The translations under genes and the position numbers were made by a program. Shown here piece after piece: positions 6,445-12,114 of a stretch of DNA of 12,114 nt (position 1 is the first letter of the stretch; the number at the start of each line of letters is the position of its first letter). The notes beneath the pieces were generated by a model. The model was not told the origin of the DNA, searched no databases, and worked only from the letters and a program-made list of their open reading frames with translations. The stretch is from JAAZLS01 sp964585925 (GTDB lineage Bacteria; Bacillota; Dethiobacteria; DTU022). The stretch lies in assembly GCA_964585925.1 (NCBI GenBank), contig CAZPFS010000042.1, positions 1 through 12,114 on the forward strand, read 5' to 3'.

Positions 6445-7754
6445 GCGAACCAGTCGACCTCCGGTGGTTCAGGTGTCCTGGTCTTGATTTCCTGGTCCAT
6501 GGTCTTGGCTGCGTCTTCCGTCAAACCGTACACCCGCTTGTAATATTCTATTCTGTCGATTATCCCTGCGTTGTATTCCTGCATGGCCCTTCTTGCTAAG
6601 GCGTCTGTGTCTTCAATTATGCTGTCGTCAAAAGCGATTGTTACCTCGCCTGCTTTCAGGTTGTCCAGGCTCAATACTGCCCTTGCCATTTTTATCAGCG
6701 CTGCCCGTAAAATGATTTCGTCTTTCTGTTTCTTTTTATACAGCTTGCTGTTCTGGCTGATTACCTCAGTCGCTGTCTTGACGCCATCACCCTCGAAGGA
6801 ATAAAAGCCTTTGCCAAAGCCAGCGCTGTCTGCCAACAGGTCCAGCTGTAGTTGGATCCCCCTCAGGTGTTCTTCTATACGCAGCTCCATATTGCTCTCT
6901 GTGATTGGTTTTTGTCCTTCCAGCTCCGGCACTCCGTAGAATACTATATCGTTTCTATCGAATACTGGGTTAGCTATCCCGTCGCTGTCTATGTCTATGT
7001 GCGTCAGTGTGCTGTCAACGAATATGCGCTTGCGGCCCAGGTCGAATTCATTAACGAAACTATCATATATTATGTCTACTGCTTTCAGTTTGTCTATGTC
7101 GTTGGCAAATACGCTCATGCCCATTGGGTTCTTCGGCTCTATGTTGTTCGCTATGTTCAGCTTGATTATCTGGAACATGGGCTGTTCTGTCTTCCACTCT
7201 GGCAACAGGTCAGTCGGCTTGCTGTTTCCGTCCTCGTCTACCAGCTGGTTCTTGACTATGTACCCGTCCCCGTCCTGCAGGTGCCATTGCAGCCAGTAAT
7301 CGTCGCCCTCCTTGGAAACGAACAGGCACTCTGTTATTTGGCGGTTTCGCCATTTCAGTGGGTATATGCTTTCGGCTGAATGAAAGTCCATGCAAATATC
7401 GGTCCCGTCCAGGTACTGGGTCATGGCTCCCGTCCCGGTTGCTGCGACCAGTTCTATCAGCTCGCTGGCCCTGGTTCTGAATGAATTGTTTTCCAGTAGC
7501 TCGTCCAGGCGCTCCTTGTGTTCGCAAAAGATTTCTACCTTTTCGTTTAACAGCAGGTCCGCTTTGTCTTCGCATAGTTGTTTCGCCATGCCTAAACTCT
7601 TGCGTTCGCATGCCACCCTGGTCTTGCCGTTGTAAACGTCGTACTTGTGAAACGCCGTCTTGGCCTTGTACCAGGACAGCCATGTTTCTATTTGCGCATG
7701 CCAGCCCTCGCTTACTGTCGTGTAACCTGCCTCTTTGATTAGTTTGTAAATCAT
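6441..7754 (-). CDS. Portal protein (A118/SPP1 gp6-like)
   Basis: 437 residues, typical for A118-type portals. Supporting segments are IETWLSWYKAKTAFHKYDVY near the N-terminus, RKSLGMAKQLCEDKADLLLN (residues about 52-71, conserved 'mAk.l.e..AdLl.nE'), IKLNIANNIEPKNPMGMSVF, DIDKLKAVDIIYDSFVNEFD, and GVKTATEVISQNSKLYKKKQ (the 'kTATEV.s..s.ly..k' element of the family). Twelve copies form the ring at the special capsid vertex through which DNA enters and leaves and to which TerL docks. The ATG overlaps the TerL stop by one base (TAATG), and its stop overlaps the next gene as ATGA. Confidence 0.92.
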   Translation of the reverse strand: MIYKLIKEAGYTTVSEGWHAQIETWLSWYKAKTAFHKYDVYNGKTRVACERKSLGMAKQLCEDKADLLLNEKVEIFCEHKERLDELLENNSFRTRASELIELVAATGTGAMTQYLDGTDICMDFHSAESIYPLKWRNRQITECLFVSKEGDDYWLQWHLQDGDGYIVKNQLVDEDGNSKPTDLLPEWKTEQPMFQIIKLNIANNIEPKNPMGMSVFANDIDKLKAVDIIYDSFVNEFDLGRKRIFVDSTLTHIDIDSDGIANPVFDRNDIVFYGVPELEGQKPITESNMELRIEEHLRGIQLQLDLLADSAGFGKGFYSFEGDGVKTATEVISQNSKLYKKKQKDEIILRAALIKMARAVLSLDNLKAGEVTIAFDDSIIEDTDALARRAMQEYNAGIIDRIEYYKRVYGLTEDAAKTMDQEIKTRTPEPPEVDWFA

Positions 7755-8980
7755 TAGCCCAGCCCCTCTAATATTTGCTTATGGTATTTTTCTGTCGAGT
7801 ATTCTTGTGCGTCCAGGTTGTCAATGTTTGTGGTCCCGTCGTCCAACCTCAAGTCCTCCAGTGACTTGCTGTCCCATAGCGCCGTCTTGAAAGCGTCTAT
7901 TGTCGCCTTGCAGTTGTCGGTTATCTTGTACCTGTCCGCTCCCATTATGCGTACATAAAACCGTATTCGGTCGTTGATTGGTCCTTTGACAGCGTTCCTT
8001 AGCGGTATGCCTATGCCTTCCTTGGCCAGGGCCAGCCGCAGTCCCCGCATTAATATCTGTTCTGTGCTGTCGGCCCTAATCTCTATCACCTTGTACCCTC
8101 GGTCCAGCTGCCGCCTGGTGAACTCGACAAAGCGCTTGTCCAGCTCGGACGGTGTCAGCTCCTCCGGTATGCGCTCGTCGTCTACCGTGATTATAGCACC
8201 TCTGGCAAAGGCCGTGCAATTAAAAGCTGTTGCTGACTGGTTCCCGCCAAAGTCTACGCCTATCGTGCAAAACTTTATCCCTTCCGGTTTGCTGGTTAGG
8301 ATAAAGCTCTGTGGGTCGTTGGCAAAGCGCCTGTATATTATGCCTTCCGCTGCTACCCATTCGCCGTCTATCAGCCTGCTGAACCAGACGGACCCTTCGT
8401 ACTCCTTCTTCAGGTTTTCTATGTAGTCTGGGTTGTTCTGCAGGTAGTGTGTGTTGTCTTCCAGCCTGAACTTCATCTGGTATATGTCTGCGCTGCTGTC
8501 CAGGAACTTCTTGAACCAGTGCTGCGGGTGGTCTGGGTTGCAGGTCCCGTCGAAAATGCCTCGGTCCAGCCGTGACTGTAACATCTTGAATACGTACTCG
8601 TGCCAGGTCGTTATCTCGTCGCCGTATGCGTAGGCCAGTCCGGTCCCCTGTATCTTGCTTACCTGCGATACCTTCTCGGCTCCCAAGGCGTAGCACTCCC
8701 GACCGAATAGCATTACCTTGTTCTGGCTGTTTATCTTACCTACTAGCCCGCTGGTCCAAATGTCCCGCATTGGGTCCAGTACGTTTCGCTCCAGTGTCCC
8801 CTTGGTGTTGCCTAAAAACAAAATAAGGCCGTCCGGTGCCGACCTTATCCTGCGTGGTATCTTGTAGTAGTCCAGGTAGGTTTTCCCTGACCTTGTCGCT
8901 CCGTATGATATGTTCCAGCGGTGCGGTCGTGTTACGCTTTCCCGCCAGACCTGTTTCTGTTTCGCCGTTAACTCAACCAT
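7754..8980 (-). CDS. terL: Terminase large subunit (PBSX-type ATPase/nuclease)
   Basis: 408 residues, the usual size for the PBSX/SPP1-like group. ATPase half: Walker A GATRSGKT (27-34), Walker B LAYAYGDE (about 115-122, with D121 and catalytic E122), and the coupling motif FDGTCNPD (143-150). Nuclease half: an RNase H-like first strand IGVDFGGNQSATAF with candidate metal-binding D243, and IEIRADSTE with candidate D304. The third metal ligand lies further on and I cannot fix it by eye. The protein packages DNA into the procapsid through the portal and cuts concatemers. It overlaps the TerS gene by 8 bases and the portal gene by one base. There is no sign of truncation. Confidence 0.95.
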   Translation of the reverse strand: MVELTAKQKQVWRESVTRPHRWNISYGATRSGKTYLDYYKIPRRIRSAPDGLILFLGNTKGTLERNVLDPMRDIWTSGLVGKINSQNKVMLFGRECYALGAEKVSQVSKIQGTGLAYAYGDEITTWHEYVFKMLQSRLDRGIFDGTCNPDHPQHWFKKFLDSSADIYQMKFRLEDNTHYLQNNPDYIENLKKEYEGSVWFSRLIDGEWVAAEGIIYRRFANDPQSFILTSKPEGIKFCTIGVDFGGNQSATAFNCTAFARGAIITVDDERIPEELTPSELDKRFVEFTRRQLDRGYKVIEIRADSTEQILMRGLRLALAKEGIGIPLRNAVKGPINDRIRFYVRIMGADRYKITDNCKATIDAFKTALWDSKSLEDLRLDDGTTNIDNLDAQEYSTEKYHKQILEGLG

Positions 8981-9344
8981 TGGCTTGCTTGTCTATGTTG
9001 GCCAGGACCAGGTCCAGCTTGGCCAGCGCCTCTGCACTGTCTACTTCGTAATGGTCCCTCTGGCCCAGGTAGTTCTTGCCCAGGAAAATAGCCATTGCTG
9101 CGCTTTTCTCTGCCAGCCTGAACTGCGACCGACGCAGGCTCATTTTTCCTGTCGCTGATAGCTTTTTATATATGTCGGAAAATCCCATGCCGTATGTCTC
9201 CTTGCACCAGCGTGTCAGTGTCTTTTCGTCCAGCTCCAAAATGGCGCATATCTCGTCCTTCGTGCAAAGTATGCCGCATAGGTTTTCAAAAATAGGTTTG
9301 CTTACTGTCTTCTTGGGCCTGCCCCCTTTATTTACCGTACTCAT
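8973..9344 (-). CDS. terS: Terminase small subunit
   Basis: 123 residues. A basic N-terminus (GGRPKKTVSKP) is followed by a helix-turn-helix, 'TKDEICAILELDEKTLTRWC' (residues about 28-47), as in many phage small terminases. Then comes a helical oligomerisation part with MSLRRSQFRLAEKSAAMAIF and FLGKNYLGQRD, the 'a..LGk..LGqrD' element conserved in this group, and a leucine-rich C-terminus. It binds the packaging start site and hands DNA to TerL. GGGAGG lies about 7 bases before the ATG. The gene overlaps the upstream 55-codon gene by 17 bases and TerL by 8 bases. Confidence 0.93.
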   Translation of the reverse strand: MSTVNKGGRPKKTVSKPIFENLCGILCTKDEICAILELDEKTLTRWCKETYGMGFSDIYKKLSATGKMSLRRSQFRLAEKSAAMAIFLGKNYLGQRDHYEVDSAEALAKLDLVLANIDKQANG

Positions 9345-9495
9345 GCTTTCGCCTCCCTGCTATTATCTTCCGTAGGTACTGCTCCCGCTCGTCCTCTGTC
9401 ATGCTGTGCAGCTGCCCCTTTATCGACCTGACCGCATGCCTGCTTAGCAGCCCGCCCCGCTGCATGGTCTGCAGGACCTTGTAGTGCGGGTTCAT
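9328..9495 (-). CDS. Small protein of unknown function (55 residues)
   Basis: ATG at 9495 overlaps the methyltransferase stop as ATGA, and the gene ends inside the TerS start, so it exactly bridges the two genes. A longer reading from 9603 is possible but would lie inside the methyltransferase gene, so it is rejected. The product is basic, with a Gly/Arg-rich first half (TMQRGGLLSRHAVRSIKGQL) and an acidic-to-basic helix (MTEDEREQYLRKIIAGRRK). No cysteine, membrane segment or known motif is seen. Small basic proteins between a methylase and TerS are common in prophages of Bacillota, but I know no function. The overlaps at both ends support it as a real coupled gene. Confidence 0.7.
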   Translation of the reverse strand: MNPHYKVLQTMQRGGLLSRHAVRSIKGQLHSMTEDEREQYLRKIIAGRRKHEYGK

Positions 9496-10727
9496 GCTTT
9501 TACCGCCTTCTCGCCTGTGTACTTTTCCCAACGGTCTATTATCACGTCTACGTATTGCGGGTCCAGCTCCATCATGTAGCACCTGCGGTTTAGTTGCTCG
9601 CATGCTATCAGTGTGGATCCGCTCCCCCCGAACAGGTCCAGGACGGACTCGTTCGCTCTGCTGCTGTTCCTTATCAGTCTGGCCAGCAGCTTGATTGGTT
9701 TCATCATGGGATGTTCCTGGCTGGCCCCTGGTCTGCGCTCGCTAATTACCGTCGTTGATATCCGGTCTGCGTACAGCTCGTCCAGCAGCTCTATCATTTC
9801 GTCCTTGCTCATGTTCCTGTAGTTTGGGATGTGGTCTTCTATTACTGTCCTTTGCTTTCTGTCGTCTATGTAGTAATGCGCTGCGCCTTCCTTCCATCCG
9901 TATAGGCACGGCTCGTGTTTCCAGTGGTAGTCCTGCCTGCTTAGGACCGCCCTGTCTTTGTTCCATATTAGTTGCTGCCTGGTTAGTAGGCCTACCTTCC
10001 GTAGCGCCTTTTCGAAAAGGTACGCTGTTACGTGCGCATGCCAAATATAGAAAGCTCCGCCAGCTTTTAGCGCCTCTGCTAAGTTGTAAAATGCCTGCTC
10101 AAGAAATCGTTCGAAGTCCGCCTCTGCTAAGTTGTCGTTTTCTATGCCTCTTTCGTAGTCCACATTGTATGGCGGGTCCGTAACGGCTAAATCTATTTTA
10201 ACGCCTTTCAATAATTTGTTTACCTGTCCCATGTCGGTGCTGTCGCCGCACATAAGCCAATGTTGGCCAAGCTGGTAAATGTCGCCCAGCTTGGCCTTCG
10301 GTTCTTCGGATGTGTCCGGCTCGTACTCGTCTTCTTCCGGTTCCAGCATGTCTGCTAGCAGGTCGTCTATCTCTTGGCTGTCAAAGCCTGTGAACATGTC
10401 GTCCAGTGCCGCCAGCTCTGTACGCAGTAGGTCGTAGTCCCACTCGGCGATTTCTGTCGTCTTGTTATCTGCGATTCTAAACGCCCGGACCTGCTCATCT
10501 GTCAGGTCAGCAGCCATCACGCAAGGCACTTCTGTCATGCCCAGCTGCTTGGCCGCTTTCTGGCGTGTGTGACCAGCAACTATCACATTGTCCTTGTCGA
10601 TGATAATCGGGTTTCGAAAACCAAACTCTCGTATGCTTTCCGCCACAGCGTCGACAGCCTGGTCATTGTGCCGTGGGTTGTTTTCGTATGGTATCAGCTC
10701 ATCTATCTTTTTATATACTATCCGCAC
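9492..10727 (-). CDS. ParB-like domain / DNA methyltransferase fusion
   Basis: 411 residues. N-terminal ParB/sulfiredoxin-like domain: ELIPYENNPRHN, the conserved VAGHTRQKAA (about 50-59) and AFRIADNKTTEIAEWD (about 83-98). An acidic linker follows (EPEEDEYEPDTSEEPKA). The methyltransferase domain starts near LGDIYQLGQHWLMCGDS, has catalytic motif IV TDPPYNVDY (D184-Y187), then EHPMMKP, and the AdoMet-binding motif I DLFGGSGST (364-372) at the C-terminal side. That order fits a beta-class N6-adenine or N4-cytosine methylase. It probably modifies phage DNA against host restriction; the target site is unknown. The GTG at 10727 is chosen because GGGAGGA (10732-10738) lies 4 bases upstream; a TTG at 10748 has no such site. 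Confidence 0.92.
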   Translation of the reverse strand: MRIVYKKIDELIPYENNPRHNDQAVDAVAESIREFGFRNPIIIDKDNVIVAGHTRQKAAKQLGMTEVPCVMAADLTDEQVRAFRIADNKTTEIAEWDYDLLRTELAALDDMFTGFDSQEIDDLLADMLEPEEDEYEPDTSEEPKAKLGDIYQLGQHWLMCGDSTDMGQVNKLLKGVKIDLAVTDPPYNVDYERGIENDNLAEADFERFLEQAFYNLAEALKAGGAFYIWHAHVTAYLFEKALRKVGLLTRQQLIWNKDRAVLSRQDYHWKHEPCLYGWKEGAAHYYIDDRKQRTVIEDHIPNYRNMSKDEMIELLDELYADRISTTVISERRPGASQEHPMMKPIKLLARLIRNSSRANESVLDLFGGSGSTLIACEQLNRRCYMMELDPQYVDVIIDRWEKYTGEKAVKA

Positions 10728-10728
10728 A

Positions 10729-11103
10729 TTATCCTCCCACCTTGTCAAGAAACATCTGGAACGCTTGCCGGACTGTGCAGGTAGCTTTCACCAGCTGCCA
10801 GTCGGTTATATATACCCTGCTCACTTGGCACTCCGCCAGCGGTATTATGTCGTCATTGCACTCATGCTCCGCTATCACTATTATAGCAAACTTGCCCGCC
10901 CTCTGCATATCCCTGGCGAACCGTTCCATCAATAATCGCTGGCCGGTGGGCAAGGCGGAGCCTTTGCGTTTCAGCTCTGCCATGAAGTAGCCCCGGTTCT
11001 TGTGCTCGTATATCAGGTCAATGTCGGTTGGGTACAAGGTCTGTCCGCCCAGGTCGTCGAAGGATATCCTGCGCATGAATTGTTTTTTATCTCTTATTCG
11101 CAT
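10729..11103 (-). CDS. Small PD-(D/E)XK-type nuclease candidate
   Basis: 124 residues. A likely catalytic core is visible: PTDIDLIYEHKNRGYFMAEL with candidate acidic residues D27/D29, then AELKRKG giving the E43-x-K45 pair, then LPTGQRLLMERFARD with Q55, a residue often present in this fold. A beta strand KFAIIVIAEHE follows. This spacing (D ... ExK ... Q with a following helix) is typical of the restriction-endonuclease fold, as in VRR-NUC or phage recombination nucleases. Substrate and role are unknown. It could help DNA processing or act with the neighbouring methylase. GAGGTGG precedes the ATG by about 9 bases. The start overlaps the helix-turn-helix gene by 17 bases, and the stop is one base from the methylase GTG. 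Confidence 0.6.
   Translation of the reverse strand: MRIRDKKQFMRRISFDDLGGQTLYPTDIDLIYEHKNRGYFMAELKRKGSALPTGQRLLMERFARDMQRAGKFAIIVIAEHECNDDIIPLAECQVSRVYITDWQLVKATCTVRQAFQMFLDKVGG
10732..10738 (-). promoter_or_regulatory. Ribosome binding site that fixes the GTG start of the methylase
   Basis: GGGAGGA lies 4 bases upstream of GTG (10725-10727). The overlapping ATG at 10727-10729 reaches a stop after three codons. The site lies inside the last codons of the nuclease-candidate gene, so translation of the two genes is probably coupled. Confidence 0.8.
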
Positions 11104-11557
11104 TTCTATATTCCACCTCGTAGCCCTTCTTCCGTAGCTGCGACAGGAAGTGGTAAAGTGTGTTTGGCCCGCTGAAGTCGTATTTCTTAGCCATCTTTCT
11201 GGCGTCCATGCCCGCCTCCCAGTCCGCTATCACGTCCTCCGCCATGTGGTCCCTGTTGTATTGTCTTGGCACCAGTTTCCAGCCTTCCTGTTTCAGTCGC
11301 TTTATCATGGAATAAGCCGAGTTGACGGTGTAGCCGTATACCCTGGCTATCCGCTCTATTGGCATGCCTGCGTTCCAATCGTTTACTATCATGTGCTTGG
11401 TCCCTACGGACCTGCCTGGTGCCTTGTACCGTTTTACCTCTATCCCGTTTTCTTTCAGGACCTTGCTTACCATGTATTTCGTCATGTACATTTCTTCCGC
11501 TATCTGGTATATGAATTGCCCGCTCTTGTACCTGTTCACGATTTCTGTTGTTTCCAT
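11087..11557 (-). CDS. Triple helix-turn-helix DNA-binding protein
   Basis: 156 residues that are almost entirely three consecutive units of about 40 residues: 5-41 (IVNRYKSGQFIYQIAEEMYM and so on), 56-95 (IVNDWNAGMPIERIARVYGY and so on) and 108-148 (VIADWEAGMDARKMAKKYDF and so on). Each has the form aromatic-x2-G, five or six residues, [I/M]A, a turn, then a recognition-like helix ending in [K/R]xxG[I/W/Y]. This resembles resolvase- or transposase-type HTH domains without the catalytic part. No nuclease or ligand-binding domain is present. It may bind phage DNA as a regulator or in packaging. A strong site GGAGGG sits 4 bases before the ATG. I do not recognise a named family. Confidence 0.6.
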   Translation of the reverse strand: METTEIVNRYKSGQFIYQIAEEMYMTKYMVSKVLKENGIEVKRYKAPGRSVGTKHMIVNDWNAGMPIERIARVYGYTVNSAYSMIKRLKQEGWKLVPRQYNRDHMAEDVIADWEAGMDARKMAKKYDFSGPNTLYHFLSQLRKKGYEVEYRNANKR

Positions 11558-11575
11558 AGTTCCCTCCGTGGTCCT

Positions 11576-11869
11576 TTACAGCTTGCAAATTCCGTCTGTG
11601 CAGTCGTCCTGTTTTTCCTGCCTCTTGTATTCTTTGTTCCTTCGTCTTAGCTCCGCCCGCAGCTCTTGTGCACTGAACTCCATCAGCCTTTGTTTCCTCC
11701 AGTTGGTCCTGGTCTGCGCTATTATGGCCGTTTTCTTGGGCCGCCATTTCTCGCAGGTATTGTTTTTGTGGGTCAAGTTAAACTTGATTGAACAATAACC
11801 TATGCCTCCGCCTAATGTCATGTCATCTTTGTAAATTCCGCAATTTTGGCATAACTTCTTTTCTTCCAT
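11576..11869 (-). CDS. Small Cys-rich (zinc-ribbon-like) protein
   Basis: 97 residues from the ATG at 11869. That start is chosen over a GTG two codons upstream because AGGAGG (11875-11880) lies 5 bases before the ATG. Residues C7, C10, C26 and C39 (KLCQNCGIYKD, GYCSIKF, NTCEKWRPK) form a likely four-Cys zinc or metal site, a pattern seen in many small phage proteins of unknown function. The C-terminal half is a charged helix (SAQELRAELRRRNKEYKRQE) followed by two more Cys (C90, C95) near the end. The ribosome binding site overlaps the stop of the upstream Lar-like gene. Function is unknown; a nucleic-acid-binding role is a guess. Confidence 0.7.
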   Translation of the reverse strand: MEEKKLCQNCGIYKDDMTLGGGIGYCSIKFNLTHKNNTCEKWRPKKTAIIAQTRTNWRKQRLMEFSAQELRAELRRRNKEYKRQEKQDDCTDGICKL

Positions 11870-11871
11870 CT

Positions 11872-12066
11872 TCACCTCCTGTTCCAGGCTTCAATTGCCT
11901 GTTCAGCTGTCATAAACCCGACCGGGTTTTCTTGTGGTGAATGTCTGCCATCTTTTTTGCACCGTCCATAATACTTATCTGCTCTTGTAAAACTGGCCAC
12001 ATATGTGTTGTACTTGCCCAGCTCAGCCTCACCACCACACACCGGACACGGCTTCAATTTATCCAT
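11872..12066 (-). CDS. Lar-like restriction alleviation protein
   Basis: 64 residues from the ATG at 12066. The start MDKLKPCPVCGGEAEL and the end FMTAEQAIEAWNRR are hallmarks of the Lar family (first known from the Rac prophage, where Lar relieves EcoKI restriction). The first zinc half-site is intact (C7, C10). The second is incomplete: C36 is present, but the usual second Cys is Asp39 (GRCKKDGRH), with His42 close by. Zinc may be bound by C36 and H42 or not as usual. Real anti-restriction activity is unproven for most Lar-like phage genes. GAGG lies 8 bases before the ATG. Confidence 0.8.
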   Translation of the reverse strand: MDKLKPCPVCGGEAELGKYNTYVASFTRADKYYGRCKKDGRHSPQENPVGFMTAEQAIEAWNRR

Positions 12067-12076
12067 CACTCAATCC

Positions 12077-12112
12077 TCACATATCCATTATTGATTTGCA
12101 GTTTTCGCATAT
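12077..12112 (-). CDS. Possible C-terminal end of an upstream gene (frame uncertain)
   Basis: The last bases of the window, read on the minus strand, hold two open ends. One frame reads ICENCKSIMDM and stops at 12077-12079; its CxxC suggests a small zinc protein like its neighbours. The other reads DMRKLQINNGYVRIE and stops at 12066-12068, overlapping the Lar ATG as TGATG, the junction style used throughout this operon. At most one is likely real, and the piece is too short to decide. Coordinates are given for the CxxC frame. Confidence 0.25.
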   Translation of the reverse strand: MCENCKSIMDM

Positions 12113-12114
12113 CA

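Noticed and set aside
1..12114. Apparent excess of GGWCC sites
   Set aside because: A rough hand count gave about 45 sites against about 24 expected for equal base use. Frequent GAC/GTC/CTG codon pairs in the minus-strand genes can explain this. A proper Markov-model test would be needed before any claim about methylase target or restriction history.

Overview
The window is a block of tailed-phage or prophage DNA. About twenty genes all run on the minus strand, so transcription goes from position 12114 towards position 1. They are packed like an operon: most junctions are start/stop overlaps (ATGA, TAATG, TGATG) or gaps of a few bases. The only non-coding stretches of note are a repeat-filled gap of about 96 bases before the scaffold gene and a hairpin-containing gap of about 38 bases before the capsid gene. 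No RNA gene, integrase, lysis gene, transposon or CRISPR array was seen, so lytic and prophage lifestyles cannot be separated here.

The head and tail genes follow the order known from Listeria phage A118-like siphophages of Gram-positive bacteria: TerS, TerL, A118/SPP1-type portal, MuF-like minor capsid 2, DUF4355-type scaffold, major capsid, head-tail connector, three small minor capsid proteins, tail tube, tail chaperone, Gp15 and tape measure. This order, the strong AGGAGG-type ribosome binding sites and the roughly 50% GC content suggest a Bacillota host. The genus cannot be named from this sequence alone.

Right part (about 9.3-12.1 kb, read first): a cluster of small accessory genes. 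These are a Lar-like restriction-alleviation zinc protein, a second Cys-rich protein, a protein made of three consecutive helix-turn-helix units, a small PD-(D/E)XK-type nuclease candidate, a ParB-domain/DNA methyltransferase fusion and a 55-residue unknown. Together they look like restriction evasion, DNA processing and perhaps regulation, placed just ahead of packaging.

Middle (about 3.6-9.3 kb): packaging and head genes. TerS and TerL recognise and pump DNA through the portal. The scaffold and major capsid protein build the procapsid. The scaffold leader consists of four imperfect tandem 21-24 bp units, the last of which carries the scaffold ribosome binding site.

Left part (1 to about 3.6 kb): connector and neck proteins, tail tube, tail chaperone, Gp15 and the first 152 codons of the tape measure, which runs off the left edge. 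The major capsid and tail tube proteins appear to share a C-terminal domain of about 80 residues, one of the two most interesting observations here together with the repeat leader.
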